Part shown: positions 55,767 to 64,000 of the stretch, piece after piece | Layout of the letters: every line of letters begins with the position of its first letter | How positions within the stretch are numbered: position 1 is the first letter of the stretch | Source: UBA1479 sp964012715 | Lineage (GTDB): Bacteria; Pseudomonadota; Alphaproteobacteria; Rhodospirillales; Casp-alpha2 | Length of the DNA stretch: 64,000 nucleotides | Assembly (NCBI GenBank): GCA_964012715.1 | Contig: CAXGUG010000002.1 | Coordinates: 1-64,000, forward strand | Reading direction: 5' to 3' | Program-made: the position numbers and the translations under genes | Notes under the pieces: generated by a model | Database searches by the model: none | Seen by the model: only the letters and a program-made list of their open reading frames with translations | Told to the model about the DNA's origin: nothing

Positions 55767-55873
55767 CGCGACGAAATCGTCTTCGCTCAGCTTCTAGAAG
55801 CAGCCGGTGAAACACTCGTATCCCAAGAGGGGGGTCTTTGTAGCACCCCCCTCTGGAAATACTCAGGGAGGCA

Positions 55874-57070
55874 GTGAGGCCGATGGAACACCTCTATCAT
55901 GGGTTCGATGGGTTGGACGTTGCATTCCAGGGGCGGGTGCCGCCTACCCTTTTGGCTTCTCTTGAAGGAGCGTTAGAGCAAGCCCGCACAAATATGAAAT
56001 CGGTTCCTTTGTCCTTTAACGGCATTGATTTCATGGTGGCGGAATCCGGTGCGCGGGGTGGCTATGCTTTCCGCTGTGATACAGGACCCGATGGCGCGAC
56101 TTGGTTCCTTAAGCGGCCAAAGCCTAGTGATCCGTGGGGCGTGCGCGTTTCGGCTAAGTCTCTTGCTTTGGCTCTTTATGGGTTGGGTGGGGTAAGGGCT
56201 CGTTTGTATGCGACCATGGATGCCCTGGGTATTGTTGTGCCGGTGGGGGGAGAGAGCATAGGGCGCGTTGACTACGCGGTAGATGTTCTGGCGCCGGAGC
56301 TGGTGCTTCAGCCCGACAATTTCGTGATGCATTCCCATGCCAGCCGGGCTGACCATATTGAGCCGGAGCCGATGCAGCGGCATGGGACGTCCGGTCGTGT
56401 TACGTCTGTAACGGTTGGGAAAATGCCGAACCGTCAGGTAATCGTGTACGACAAACGGCGAGAGGTTCTCGATCGGCACAAGGTCTATTGGTGGGAGATA
56501 TGGAATGCCTGCCGCATTCGTAACGGCATGCCGCCTTTGGACCCGGAGGAACGTGAAGCATCCCAGGTGTGGAGGGTAGAGCTCCGGGCGGGCAAGGAGT
56601 GCCTTAAGAAGGCTTGGGGCGGAAAGAAGTGGGCCGACTTGGACAATTACTTCGCACCCATGGTCGCGTCGCTCCTTAAAGACATTCGATATGCGGAGCC
56701 GTCGGCTGACACGAACCGATCTCGCTGGCGGGATCACTCCTTATGGAATTTAGTCCGGACAGTTGCCGAAAGAGACCTGTTTGAAATGGCATGCGATGTC
56801 CCGCCCGATTTGATTAAGGCCGTCATTCGCAAAGAGCACATAGAAATGACCCGTCGGCAGATACTTGGCTTATCAGCCAACTTTGCCGCTGGGTTGGGAA
56901 TCCATCCGGATGAGGCAAAGTTGATTCCTGACGCCGTGGAGCAATGTCTTAAAGCCGATATCGAGTCAGATGAAGCAGCCTTTGCAGAGAAAGTTAGTCG
57001 CGCTGCAGCACGTTATCGGTTCCTCGAAACTACGAGTGATTCTCGAAAGCGAAACCAGCCCGATGCTTGA
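55874..57070 (+). CDS. Replication initiation protein, Rep_trans-like
   Basis: 398 residues. SIGRVDYAVDVLAPEL, QVIVYDKRREVLDRH and WRVELRAGKECLKKA follow the order and spacing of the Rep_trans replication initiation factor family, used by rolling-circle plasmids, ICEs and filamentous phages. GTG 55874 has AGGGAGG close upstream; ATG 55883 is the alternative. It sits just after a palindrome cluster. A catalytic tyrosine cannot be assigned by eye. Confidence 0.68.
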   Translation: MRPMEHLYHGFDGLDVAFQGRVPPTLLASLEGALEQARTNMKSVPLSFNGIDFMVAESGARGGYAFRCDTGPDGATWFLKRPKPSDPWGVRVSAKSLALALYGLGGVRARLYATMDALGIVVPVGGESIGRVDYAVDVLAPELVLQPDNFVMHSHASRADHIEPEPMQRHGTSGRVTSVTVGKMPNRQVIVYDKRREVLDRHKVYWWEIWNACRIRNGMPPLDPEEREASQVWRVELRAGKECLKKAWGGKKWADLDNYFAPMVASLLKDIRYAEPSADTNRSRWRDHSLWNLVRTVAERDLFEMACDVPPDLIKAVIRKEHIEMTRRQILGLSANFAAGLGIHPDEAKLIPDAVEQCLKADIESDEAAFAEKVSRAAARYRFLETTSDSRKRNQPDA

Positions 57071-57205
57071 ATTCGGAAAGCTTAAAATCTCAAACCGAGT
57101 GCCTCTGGGGATTCGCAGCCTCGATTGGAATGGCCAGTCGGAGCTTTGCCCATGAACTGTTAAAATCAAAGGCGCGGCACCATTAGCTAAGGGGAGGCAG
57201 CAAGG

Positions 57206-57811
57206 ATGCTGCTAAACGAGCAATGCGAGACCCGCTCTAGGCTCAAGTTCCATCCTGCACCAGAGGAAGCCTTAAAGGCTGTCGCCGATATTGGTGCCCG
57301 TTCAGATGATGCTGGATCGCCGGTCACCGTGCTTTCAATTTCAAAGGCAGATCGACCTGACAGGGTTCGGCTGGAGATTGAAATTTGCCTTCCACTCGTG
57401 GAGTTGTTGGCACGTGCGGCGGCGTGTTTCCATCCGTTGATCGGGCAAGTCGAAGCCGAACGGGAAGCGGAGCAAAGAAAGGCCGAGAGCCTGCAGCGTA
57501 TTCGAGAACGTCAGGCGCGTGCCTTGAAGGCTGGGCGATGGGCGTATCACAGATGCAGGAAGGTTTCTGCAGAGCAGCGGCATGAGGCCCTTCTTAGGAT
57601 CGCCCGGCAGCTCGACCTTTGTCCGCAAGCCGTTGTGCTCTTCCGCAAAGCACATAAGAAGTGGTTCGACGAGAAGCTTCGTCAGCGGCGGATAAAATCG
57701 GCCACGCGGCTTTATTGGGAAGGGAAGAGCGATGGGGAGATTGCAGCCTACCTAAGGGTATCGATAGGGACGGCTAGACGGTATTGGGGAGGCGATAAAA
57801 GGTTGAGCTAG
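57206..57811 (+). CDS. Hypothetical protein with C-terminal helix-turn-helix
   Basis: 201 residues. A long Glu/Arg/Ala coiled stretch about 85-115 (EAEREAEQRKAESLQRIRER) and, near the C-terminus, LYWEGKSDGEIAAYLRVSIG with TARRYW, a resolvase- or sigma-like HTH. Preceded by GGGGAGG. It follows rep and may control copy number or transfer; this is inference. Confidence 0.55.
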   Translation: MLLNEQCETRSRLKFHPAPEEALKAVADIGARSDDAGSPVTVLSISKADRPDRVRLEIEICLPLVELLARAAACFHPLIGQVEAEREAEQRKAESLQRIRERQARALKAGRWAYHRCRKVSAEQRHEALLRIARQLDLCPQAVVLFRKAHKKWFDEKLRQRRIKSATRLYWEGKSDGEIAAYLRVSIGTARRYWGGDKRLS

Positions 57812-57834
57812 AATAATTGAAGTCAAGGGATCAA

Positions 57835-58254
57835 TTATTTGGAAAGAAAGTCCAATAATTTTGATCTCAGGTAATTCTTATTTTTTGTTTCACATTCCCA
57901 TACAACAAGAACCTCCCAGCCCTGCGCCCTTAACTCAGCCTCTTGGGCTGCAAACCGTTCGATGTTTCCCTCCAATTTTGGGTTCCAGTAGCTTTTGTTG
58001 GATTTGGGCATTCGTCCGTCCCTGCAGTTGGGATCAGAGTGTTGGTGCCAGAAACAGCCATGGACAAATATAATTTTCCCTAACTTTCTGAATACGAGAT
58101 CCGGTTTTCCGGGGAGGTTTTTTTGGTGCAGCCGATATCGAAACCCAAGAGCGTAAACCATTTTGCGCACCAGAATTTCCGGCTTCATGTCTTGGCTTTT
58201 GATGCGCCTCATGTTGGCACTACGTCTTGCTTTAGAGATCTTATCCACGGCCAA
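57835..58254 (-). CDS. vsr: Very short patch repair endonuclease
   Basis: 139 residues. MRRIKSQDMKPEILVRKMVY, LGFRYRLHQKNLPGKPDLVF and VHGCFWHQHSDPNCRDGRMP are the full set of Vsr motifs, with the catalytic Asp in KPDLVF. It nicks 5' of T in T:G mismatches formed when 5-methylcytosine deaminates. It is divergent from the cytosine methylase it should serve. Start is TTG 58254 or GTG 58248. Confidence 0.93.
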   Translation of the reverse strand: MAVDKISKARRSANMRRIKSQDMKPEILVRKMVYALGFRYRLHQKNLPGKPDLVFRKLGKIIFVHGCFWHQHSDPNCRDGRMPKSNKSYWNPKLEGNIERFAAQEAELRAQGWEVLVVWECETKNKNYLRSKLLDFLSK

Positions 58255-58527
58255 TCACGTTTTTCGGGTTGAAGCTTCTTTTGGCTATGTGCTTTTTATG
58301 TTAATGTTCGTGTTATGTTCTGGTGGCGCGTTATAAATATAGAGGTATAAGATCAGATGTTCACATGATGTCGTGCGTTCATCAGACTTGGCAGAATGCG
58401 TCCAATTAGGGAGCTCATTGCGAATTGTACCCGAAAAAACACCGCACTTGTTCGGCGTTGTGATTAAAGATTCTGCGTCTCTATTTTTAGCTGCGTTCAG
58501 TTTGCTAATTGATCGTGTCTGGTTGTG

Positions 58528-59592
58528 ATGAAAACAATTGAAATTTGTGCAGGAGCTGGAGGGCAGGCTCTCGGACTCCACGAAGCTGGCATGCAGCATG
58601 TCGCATTGGTTGAAAACGATCCGTATGCCTGCGAGACCTTAGAAACAAATAATCGCATCCATGAATTAGGCTGGGGCGAGATTTTTAGTCGCGACCTAGA
58701 AGAATTTATTCAAGAACGAGCGTCAGAATTTGCCGGAGAAATTGATCTGGTTGCGGGCGGTGTTCCATGCCCTCCTTTTAGTGATGGCGGGCTAAAAAGG
58801 GGAAAAGAAGATGAACGTGATTTGTTCCCGGCTGCATTGGACCTTGTAGAAATTGTAAGACCGTTCGCAGTCATGATTGAGAATGTGGATGGTTTAATGG
58901 ATTCCAAGTTTGATTCTTATAGAGCTGAGATTCAAGGTAGACTCTCAGCTATGGGCTATGGCTCTGAGTGGCAGAAGCTCTTCGCCAGTGAATTTGGAGT
59001 TCCGCAACTACGCCCTAGGTCTATTCTAGTTGCGCTTCCTGAAGAGGATTTTCTCCACTTTTCTTGGCCTAAGCCTAGCGTTGAGACGCCGCCAACTGTG
59101 GGGGAGGCCTTGTATGAACAAATGGCAGCGAATGGATGGGAAGGGGCGAGCGAGTGGCGGGAAAATGCGAAGTCAATAGCTCCAACTATTGTTGGTGGAT
59201 CTAAAAAACATGGCGGGCCAGACTTAGGGCCTACGCGAGCAAAGCATGCTTGGAAAGCGTTGGGGGTGAACGGCCATCGAATAGCAAACGAGGACGAAGT
59301 GCCGGGGCCTGGATTTATGGGCGCTCCAATGCGGGGGGGTGGCATTCGTGAAGGTTTCGAGCGGATGCCGCAGCTCACTCTTCAGATGGTCGCTAAGCTT
59401 CAAGGCTTTCCAGATTATTGGGTTTTTTCAGGTAGAAAAACGCATGCGTACCGGCAAATTGGGAACGCGTTTCCTCCCCCGGTGGCAAAGGCAGTTGGCT
59501 TAAAAATTCACGAATCATTTTCACGTGCCAAACAGCTTTCTCACGATACAAGCACTGGTTTATCTGATCATTCTGCGGTGGCAGCAGAATGA
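58528..59592 (+). CDS. DNA (cytosine-5) methyltransferase
   Basis: 354 residues. Motif I EICAGAGGQALGL, motif IV GGVPCPPFS with catalytic Cys 81, motif VI ENVDG near 118, motif VIII QLRPRSILVAL, and motif X RQIGNAFPPPVA. The target-recognition region spans about 190-290. Modification partner of the adjacent restriction enzyme, whose start overlaps this stop by 4 bases. Moderately AT-rich. Confidence 0.93.
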   Translation: MKTIEICAGAGGQALGLHEAGMQHVALVENDPYACETLETNNRIHELGWGEIFSRDLEEFIQERASEFAGEIDLVAGGVPCPPFSDGGLKRGKEDERDLFPAALDLVEIVRPFAVMIENVDGLMDSKFDSYRAEIQGRLSAMGYGSEWQKLFASEFGVPQLRPRSILVALPEEDFLHFSWPKPSVETPPTVGEALYEQMAANGWEGASEWRENAKSIAPTIVGGSKKHGGPDLGPTRAKHAWKALGVNGHRIANEDEVPGPGFMGAPMRGGGIREGFERMPQLTLQMVAKLQGFPDYWVFSGRKTHAYRQIGNAFPPPVAKAVGLKIHESFSRAKQLSHDTSTGLSDHSAVAAE

Positions 59593-60518
59593 CCGAAGGT
59601 TTGATTTCAGCCGAGCGAAAGCGCTTTTTAGCGTCAATTATCAAGGATGAGGTTTGGTCCTATGCCCCAGCCTCGAAGGATACGCACGCAAAATTTGGGG
59701 TCGATTGGGTGGCCAGCAACGCGGATGTGGGAAACAAGCTGAGTATCGATGTATCGAATGCGCTTATTGAAACTGTATCTCAGTCCACAAAAACGCCAAT
59801 TGTGAAGCGAAGCGCTAAAATGAAAGGGCAGACTCTTGGCAACAAATTTGAAGCGAGTATTTCAAAATTTATAACGTGTACTTTTAGGCATTTTTCACAC
59901 TTGCGTCCTGGCGAATGGTCAATTGATCAAATCACTAGCCGCAAGGAGAGCGTGATCGGTGAGTATGAGCAATATGCACACCTTTCATCTCTCGGTGACC
60001 TGATTGAGAAAAATAAAGACCTTCGCACTTTTCTTGGTGAGGGTTATGCAATTGCGCCCGACATAGTGGTAGCCCGTAAGCCCGAGCCTGACGAAGAAAT
60101 AAACGCAAATTTATTTTTGCTCGATGATAACTCAGTCTTGAAGAGTAAGCTTCGCGCACGAAATCACGATGCTCCGAATGATCCGCGATGGCTTCTGCAT
60201 GCTAGTGTCTCGTGCAAATTCACGATGAGATCAGACCGAGCTCAGAATACGAGAACTGAAGCGCTTAATCTTATTAGAAGTCGAAAAGGAAGATCCCCGC
60301 ATATCGTGGCGGTCACCGCAGAGCCGCTACCTAGCCGAATCGCATCATTAGCGCTCGGCACGGGCGATTTGGATTGTGTATACCATTTTGCGCTTTATGA
60401 ACTTTTTGATGTCTTGAGAGCACTAAAGAAAGATGATGCTATCGATCTTTTGAGAACCATGGTTGATGGAATGAGATTGAAAGACATCAGCGATTTGCCT
60501 CTTGACCTCGCTGTTTGA
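59589..60518 (+). CDS. NgoMIV-family type II restriction endonuclease
   Basis: 309 residues. Very close in pattern to NgoMIV: GNKFEASISKF with Glu 89, AIAPDIVV with Asp 158, HASVSCKFTMRSDRAQN with Ser 208 and Lys 210, GRSPHIVAVTAEPLPSRIAS and the C-terminal SDLPLDLAV. These are the metal-binding acidic residues and Lys of the family. NgoMIV cuts G^CCGGC, so the same site is likely here but not proven. Overlaps the methylase stop by 4 bases. Confidence 0.88.
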   Translation: MTEGLISAERKRFLASIIKDEVWSYAPASKDTHAKFGVDWVASNADVGNKLSIDVSNALIETVSQSTKTPIVKRSAKMKGQTLGNKFEASISKFITCTFRHFSHLRPGEWSIDQITSRKESVIGEYEQYAHLSSLGDLIEKNKDLRTFLGEGYAIAPDIVVARKPEPDEEINANLFLLDDNSVLKSKLRARNHDAPNDPRWLLHASVSCKFTMRSDRAQNTRTEALNLIRSRKGRSPHIVAVTAEPLPSRIASLALGTGDLDCVYHFALYELFDVLRALKKDDAIDLLRTMVDGMRLKDISDLPLDLAV

Positions 60519-60616
60519 AAATACTCTCCTAAAATTAGAATTTTTTTAGTCCCTGAGGCTTCCTGTTCTGAATGAATAGGGGGGTCGGGTTGGCTTGTGC
60601 TCCTTAGGAAATGTAA

Positions 60617-61708
60617 ATGACCAAAGAAGACATCAAAGAATTCGAAGAGAACTTATACTTTGAAGACGAAAACAACGAAGTGCCGCCGGCGGATATCGTT
60701 GCCTACAATGAATTGCGGTCGTGTGCTGATCTCAATCGAATGTATGTACAGGGGATCTTGGAAATCCAGCCAGAATTCCAAAGGGAAATCGTGTGGGCCG
60801 GTACCGATCAAACGCGCTTTATTGATTCCATTGTTAAGCAGTTGCCGATCCCCAGTTTGTGTTTCGCGTTAGACTATAATGAAAACAAATGGTTGGTGAT
60901 CGACGGGCTTCAAAGGATTTCAACAATCGTTAGGTTTCTCGGGGAAGAAAATTGGCGTTTGTCTAAGCTTGATGACATTGATCCAAATCTGTCTGGAAAA
61001 TTGAAAAAACGGTTTTTTGAACCAAAATCCAGTCTCGCCCGTTATGGGTCCAGAGTTGAAAATGCGGTCATTCCAGTCAATGTTCTGAGATGTACATTTA
61101 ATAAAAAATCCCATATGGAATATCTTTTTACAATATTTCATAGGCTAAATTCTGGTGGGCAAAAGTTAAATAATCAAGAAATACGAAACTGTATATACAG
61201 TGGTGAACTAAATGCGTTGCTTAAAGAGCTGGACGATAATCCGCTTTGGCGGGAACTCCATCGCATGAAAGAAGGCCAGAGCCTCCGTTTTGTTAAGCAA
61301 GAGATTATTCTTAGGTTTTTTGCGTTGATAGATCGTCCTGATAAATACCAAGGCAAAGTCTCAAAATTCCTAAACGACTATATGTATGACAATAGAAATC
61401 CGGGCGCGGATTTTATTGAGGCCAAGAGACGTCTGTTTGAGCGCACTGTCGATCAATTGTTGGGCCGAGTTTTGGGAAAAAGCTTTGATCAGAAGTTGCC
61501 GATCGCAATTTTGGAAGCCGCGTTAGTTGGAATCGGACGCAACATTGATCGTGTTGAGCAGATGAAGGTTGCTGAGCTGCGGAAAAAATATAAAGAAATG
61601 CTGGATTCTGAGTCCTTCTCGGAGGAAGCCTTAGCGGAAGGGCTTTCTAAAAAGGCACGGGTCACTGAAAGGATCGAAGCCAGCATCGCAGCCTTTTCTG
61701 AGGCCTGA
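60617..61708 (+). CDS. DUF262 domain protein
   Basis: 363 residues. PEFQREIVW at 52-60, the ParB-like motif VIDGLQRISTIVRFL (DGLQR at 96-100) and FHRLNSGGQKLNNQEIRNC are the conserved DUF262 elements. DUF262 proteins such as GmrS and SspE-like enzymes are NTP-dependent parts of anti-phage systems. There is no DUF1524 nuclease domain; the C-terminus is helical. The next gene begins 2 bases downstream, so the two form a unit. Confidence 0.85.
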   Translation: MTKEDIKEFEENLYFEDENNEVPPADIVAYNELRSCADLNRMYVQGILEIQPEFQREIVWAGTDQTRFIDSIVKQLPIPSLCFALDYNENKWLVIDGLQRISTIVRFLGEENWRLSKLDDIDPNLSGKLKKRFFEPKSSLARYGSRVENAVIPVNVLRCTFNKKSHMEYLFTIFHRLNSGGQKLNNQEIRNCIYSGELNALLKELDDNPLWRELHRMKEGQSLRFVKQEIILRFFALIDRPDKYQGKVSKFLNDYMYDNRNPGADFIEAKRRLFERTVDQLLGRVLGKSFDQKLPIAILEAALVGIGRNIDRVEQMKVAELRKKYKEMLDSESFSEEALAEGLSKKARVTERIEASIAAFSEA

Positions 61709-61710
61709 CG

Positions 61711-62223
61711 ATGGTTGCGAAGACATACATCGAGCCTACATTGAAGGCCTTAGATGAGCGCTATCGCGAAGGATTAAAAAATAAAGAGGCACTACTTGTT
61801 TCGAAAATGGCAATTATTGAGCTGGGTGGATGGACTGAAGAAACGATAGACGCATTAGTGAGCAGGTATGCGCAACGAAAAATCCAACATTCTCCGAGAT
61901 TGAATAAGTTCAACGAAGCTGTGAGATATACACACGGTTTTCAGTACCAAAAACATTTCACTCATCTAGTAAAAGAGCTGGTTGGATGCTTGGGGGTTGA
62001 GTTAATAGAGAGAAAAGCTGATAGATTAAAAATTCAACGACTTGAAAGCGCTTTATCAAACTTGACGGACGCGAGGAACAAAGCGGCCCACACACACATA
62101 CAGGGAGCGACATACACTATCGATGCGCCATCGGTGACGCTTTCAAATTACAATTTTATTTATGATGGCCTAAAAGAATTTGAAAAATATTTTAATAAAA
62201 CAAATCTACATATAAATATATAA
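61711..62223 (+). CDS. HEPN-like protein (MAE_28990/MAE_18760 type)
   Basis: 170 residues, all helical, with SNLTDARNKAAHTHI carrying Arg 122 and His 127 in the R-x4-H motif that forms the RNase site of HEPN domains. HEPN proteins of this size often pair with DUF262 genes. Probably a toxin-type effector or ribonuclease held by the DUF262 partner; activity is inferred. Strongly AT-rich. Convergent with the integrase, 6 bases apart. Confidence 0.7.
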   Translation: MVAKTYIEPTLKALDERYREGLKNKEALLVSKMAIIELGGWTEETIDALVSRYAQRKIQHSPRLNKFNEAVRYTHGFQYQKHFTHLVKELVGCLGVELIERKADRLKIQRLESALSNLTDARNKAAHTHIQGATYTIDAPSVTLSNYNFIYDGLKEFEKYFNKTNLHINI

Positions 62224-62229
62224 AGATAG

Positions 62230-63363
62230 CTAAATTATTTTTCTAATTTTATTTGCTGCCTCTCTCAACGGATCGTCCGCCAAGTGCGCATAGCGCTGCG
62301 TCGTCTGCGGTTGGGTATGGCCGAGCAGGCGTCCGACGATCGGCAGGCTCACTCCGCCGGAGACGAGGTGCGAGGCGAAGGTGTGCCGAAGGTCATGGAT
62401 GCGCACGTTTTTGATCCTCGCGGCGGTTCTGACTTCATCCCAGAATTTTTTGATTTCCGTTACGGGCTGGCCCGCTATTCGGCTGGGGAAGACATAGGCC
62501 GTTTCGTCGTTGATCCCTCGTTTCATCTCTGCCAACAGAGCGGTGGCCTGGGTGGATAGGGGAACGTGCTCTAGGCGTTTCTGCTTGGTCGTATGGGCGG
62601 GCTTCGTCCACGTGCCCCGGTCGAGGTCAAATTGATCCCAGGTCGCAGACATGACTTCGCCCTTGCGGGCCCCGGTCAGGGTCAGCAATCGAACGATGTT
62701 GGCGCATTTCTGATTGGGGTGTTTGTCCAGCACGTCGATCAGGCGGGAGAGCTCTTCATTGTTCAGCCAACGGTCGCGCTTTTCCTCCTGATACTTCGCG
62801 ATGCCTTCGACCGGGTTGGCGTCGCACCATCCCCACCCCTTGGCGAGTGAGAACATCTTGGATAGCAGCGCGCGCACGCGGTTGGCTTTGTAGGGTGTCG
62901 GCTTCAGTTGCAGAAGAATGCTCTCGATATCGCGGCGCGACACCTCGCGCACCTTGCGCGGGCCAAGTGCCGGCAAGACGATATCGCGAAGCATGGTCTT
63001 GTCGTTTCGGAGCGACGAGGGGCGCTTGTTTGGGGTCGCGTGGCGCTCCATGTAGTCCTCAGCGAGTTCCCGCACCGTAGGAGCAGTTCTGGAGTCCGTA
63101 CGCTCCTGCGCAGGGTCTTTCCCGTGGGCGACACTACCAAGATGCTGTTTCGCGAGTTTGCGGGCTTCCTCAGCGGTCAGAACGCCATGCCGCCCCAAGG
63201 TCATGCGCCGCGAGCGTCCGTCCTTTCGGTATTGGACTACGTAGCTTTTGACGCCTGACGGTTTCACGCGGACGCCGAAGCCGGGGAGCTCATCATCCCA
63301 TTCGAAGCGATCATTCGCGGCAGGGGTGAGCAGATCGATGAAACGTTTGGTTAGTCTAGCCAT
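62230..63363 (-). CDS. Tyrosine-type site-specific integrase
   Basis: 377 residues. N-terminal arm-binding DUF4102-like domain (DELPGFGVRVKPSGVKSYVV, RRMTLGRHG), a core-binding SAM-like region about 95-180, and the catalytic domain with Arg 233 (TGARKGEV), His 323 and Arg 326 (HDLRHTFASH), His 349 (GRLLGHTQ) and Tyr 358. It integrates the element into tRNA-Lys. ATG 63363 begins the family homology. It lies at the end opposite the intact tRNA gene. Confidence 0.95.
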   Translation of the reverse strand: MARLTKRFIDLLTPAANDRFEWDDELPGFGVRVKPSGVKSYVVQYRKDGRSRRMTLGRHGVLTAEEARKLAKQHLGSVAHGKDPAQERTDSRTAPTVRELAEDYMERHATPNKRPSSLRNDKTMLRDIVLPALGPRKVREVSRRDIESILLQLKPTPYKANRVRALLSKMFSLAKGWGWCDANPVEGIAKYQEEKRDRWLNNEELSRLIDVLDKHPNQKCANIVRLLTLTGARKGEVMSATWDQFDLDRGTWTKPAHTTKQKRLEHVPLSTQATALLAEMKRGINDETAYVFPSRIAGQPVTEIKKFWDEVRTAARIKNVRIHDLRHTFASHLVSGGVSLPIVGRLLGHTQPQTTQRYAHLADDPLREAANKIRKII

Positions 63364-63790
63364 CTGAATCCGCCGTTGCTGACTGGCTAGCTGAGCGCTC
63401 CAGTGTTTTTCGCTTCGGGCGAATGAGAATTGCCCAGAAGACCGACCCAGTGACACCGCCCCACAAACAGAAAATCCAAAAGAAAACAAAAACGCTGGAA
63501 GACCTGAAACCGGTCATGCCAAATGCAATCAGCATTGCGATAAGGCCAACCGCCAAGCCGCCCCAAAAATAGTGGGATGACTCTGCAATTCCTTTCCTGG
63601 CCAGAAGCCAGTGCAGCAGTGGAAAGGCGGTTATCGAAGCCCAAAATATAGACAAGAAGACGAGCTCGTTGCTCCAGAACAGAAAGGCAACGAACATGCT
63701 CAAGACGAATGCAGCTATTAGCCCTGATGATGAGGCAACAAAGAGCGCGATCAAAAATTTGAGACTGTAAGGGATCATTCGGGTAAGCAT
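63356..63790 (-). CDS. Hypothetical small membrane protein
   Basis: 144 residues with four hydrophobic helices (about 12-34, 40-58, 72-90, 97-118) and a polar tail. It overlaps the integrase start by 8 bases. The first ATG lies inside a GGTAAGCA repeat; an in-frame ATG at 63778 is possible. Family unknown. Confidence 0.5.
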   Translation of the reverse strand: MLTRMIPYSLKFLIALFVASSSGLIAAFVLSMFVAFLFWSNELVFLSIFWASITAFPLLHWLLARKGIAESSHYFWGGLAVGLIAMLIAFGMTGFRSSSVFVFFWIFCLWGGVTGSVFWAILIRPKRKTLERSASQSATADSDG

Positions 63791-63800
63791 TAGGTAAGCA
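63781..63800 (+). repeat. Paired GGTAAGCA repeats, right end
   Basis: GGGTAAGCA at 63781-63789 and AGGTAAGCA at 63792-63800, again 11 bases start to start, as at the left end. Confidence 0.6.
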
Positions 63801-63926
63801 GTGTGTCTCGAATTTGAACGAAATTCAGCGAACCATATTCACCCAGTCGTGTCAAAAAATATCGTAAAATCAACATAATATGATCGTATGTCGCAATGTC
63901 GCGATGATGAGCGAACTCGGTGATTT
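63801..63926. other. AT-rich region between repeats and attR
   Basis: No gene. It has ACATA-9-TATGT (around 63880), tandem ATGTCGC words, and, for the minus strand, TTGACA (complement of 63850-63855) that could be the -35 of the integrase unit. Confidence 0.35.
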
Positions 63927-63977
63927 CTGACTCTTAATCAGCGGGTCCAAGGTTCGAGTCCTTGTGCGCCCACCATT
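63927..63977 (+). repeat. attR: right 51-bp direct repeat
   Basis: Perfect copy of tRNA-Lys bases 28-76 plus two. It lacks the 5' third of the tRNA and is therefore a remnant, not a gene. Confidence 0.95.
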
Positions 63978-64000
63978 TCTTAGAAAAATCAAATGGTTGG

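Noticed and set aside
55371..55877. 168-codon frame before rep
   Set aside because: It spans the palindrome cluster, overlaps neighbouring genes and has a composition unlike a folded protein.
60617..61708. Interpretation of the DUF262 gene as a complete GmrSD type IV enzyme
   Set aside because: The DUF1524 His-Asn-His nuclease half is missing and the C-terminus is helical.
63927..63977. A second tRNA-Lys gene
   Set aside because: Only the 3' part is present, without acceptor 5' strand or D-arm; it is the attR copy.

Overview
The window is a high-GC bacterial chromosome segment, most likely from a Rhodospirillales-like alphaproteobacterium. Three things point there: a circularly permuted two-piece tmRNA gene, an alphaproteobacterial-type SspB, and a perfect CtrA-type box (TTAA-N7-TTAAC) upstream of mreC. 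I do not name a species.

Layout. 1-12 kb: end of a glycerate kinase, a Ca2+-type P-type ATPase, a very large AsmA-family protein, a frameshifted alpha/beta-hydrolase pseudogene, and small metabolic genes. 12-18 kb: a class II fumarase, a membrane adenylate/guanylate cyclase and a class I fumarase in a row, then the ClpXP adaptor SspB next to ssrA (tmRNA), whose encoded tag reads ANDNTEALAVAA. 18-29 kb: an LDH2-family dehydrogenase, thyA-folA, Mrp, the hflK-hflC-DUF2065-HtrA envelope proteolysis cluster, serB and miaA. 30-40 kb: an odd receiver-membrane fusion, ilvB-ilvN-ilvC, two tandem DehI-like paralogues, then a promoter, a leucine-codon-rich leader peptide and leuA, then mreB. 40-49 kb: a MATE exporter behind a small ORF and an intrinsic terminator, then a signalling cluster of a PhnD-like binding protein, a histidine kinase and four response regulators, one with an eroded HD-GYP domain. 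49-54 kb: mreC-mreD-mrdA-rodA and tRNA-Lys(CTT).

The accessory part is 53,989-63,977. A 9.9-kb element sits in tRNA-Lys between perfect 51-bp direct repeats of the tRNA 3' part. It carries an excisionase-like protein, a Rep_trans-type initiator preceded by a cluster of CCTTAAGG palindromes, a Vsr endonuclease, a cytosine-C5 methyltransferase, an NgoMIV-family restriction enzyme, a DUF262 protein coupled to a HEPN-type protein with an R-x4-H motif, and a tyrosine integrase. Both ends carry 11-bp-spaced pairs of a GGTAAGCA word. It therefore looks like an integrative replicating element with a defence cargo. The cargo is AT-richer than the rest of the window.

The best candidates for under-described biology are the DUF262-HEPN pair, the palindrome-rich origin, the small-ORF/terminator leader of the MATE gene, and the PhnD-kinase-regulator cluster.
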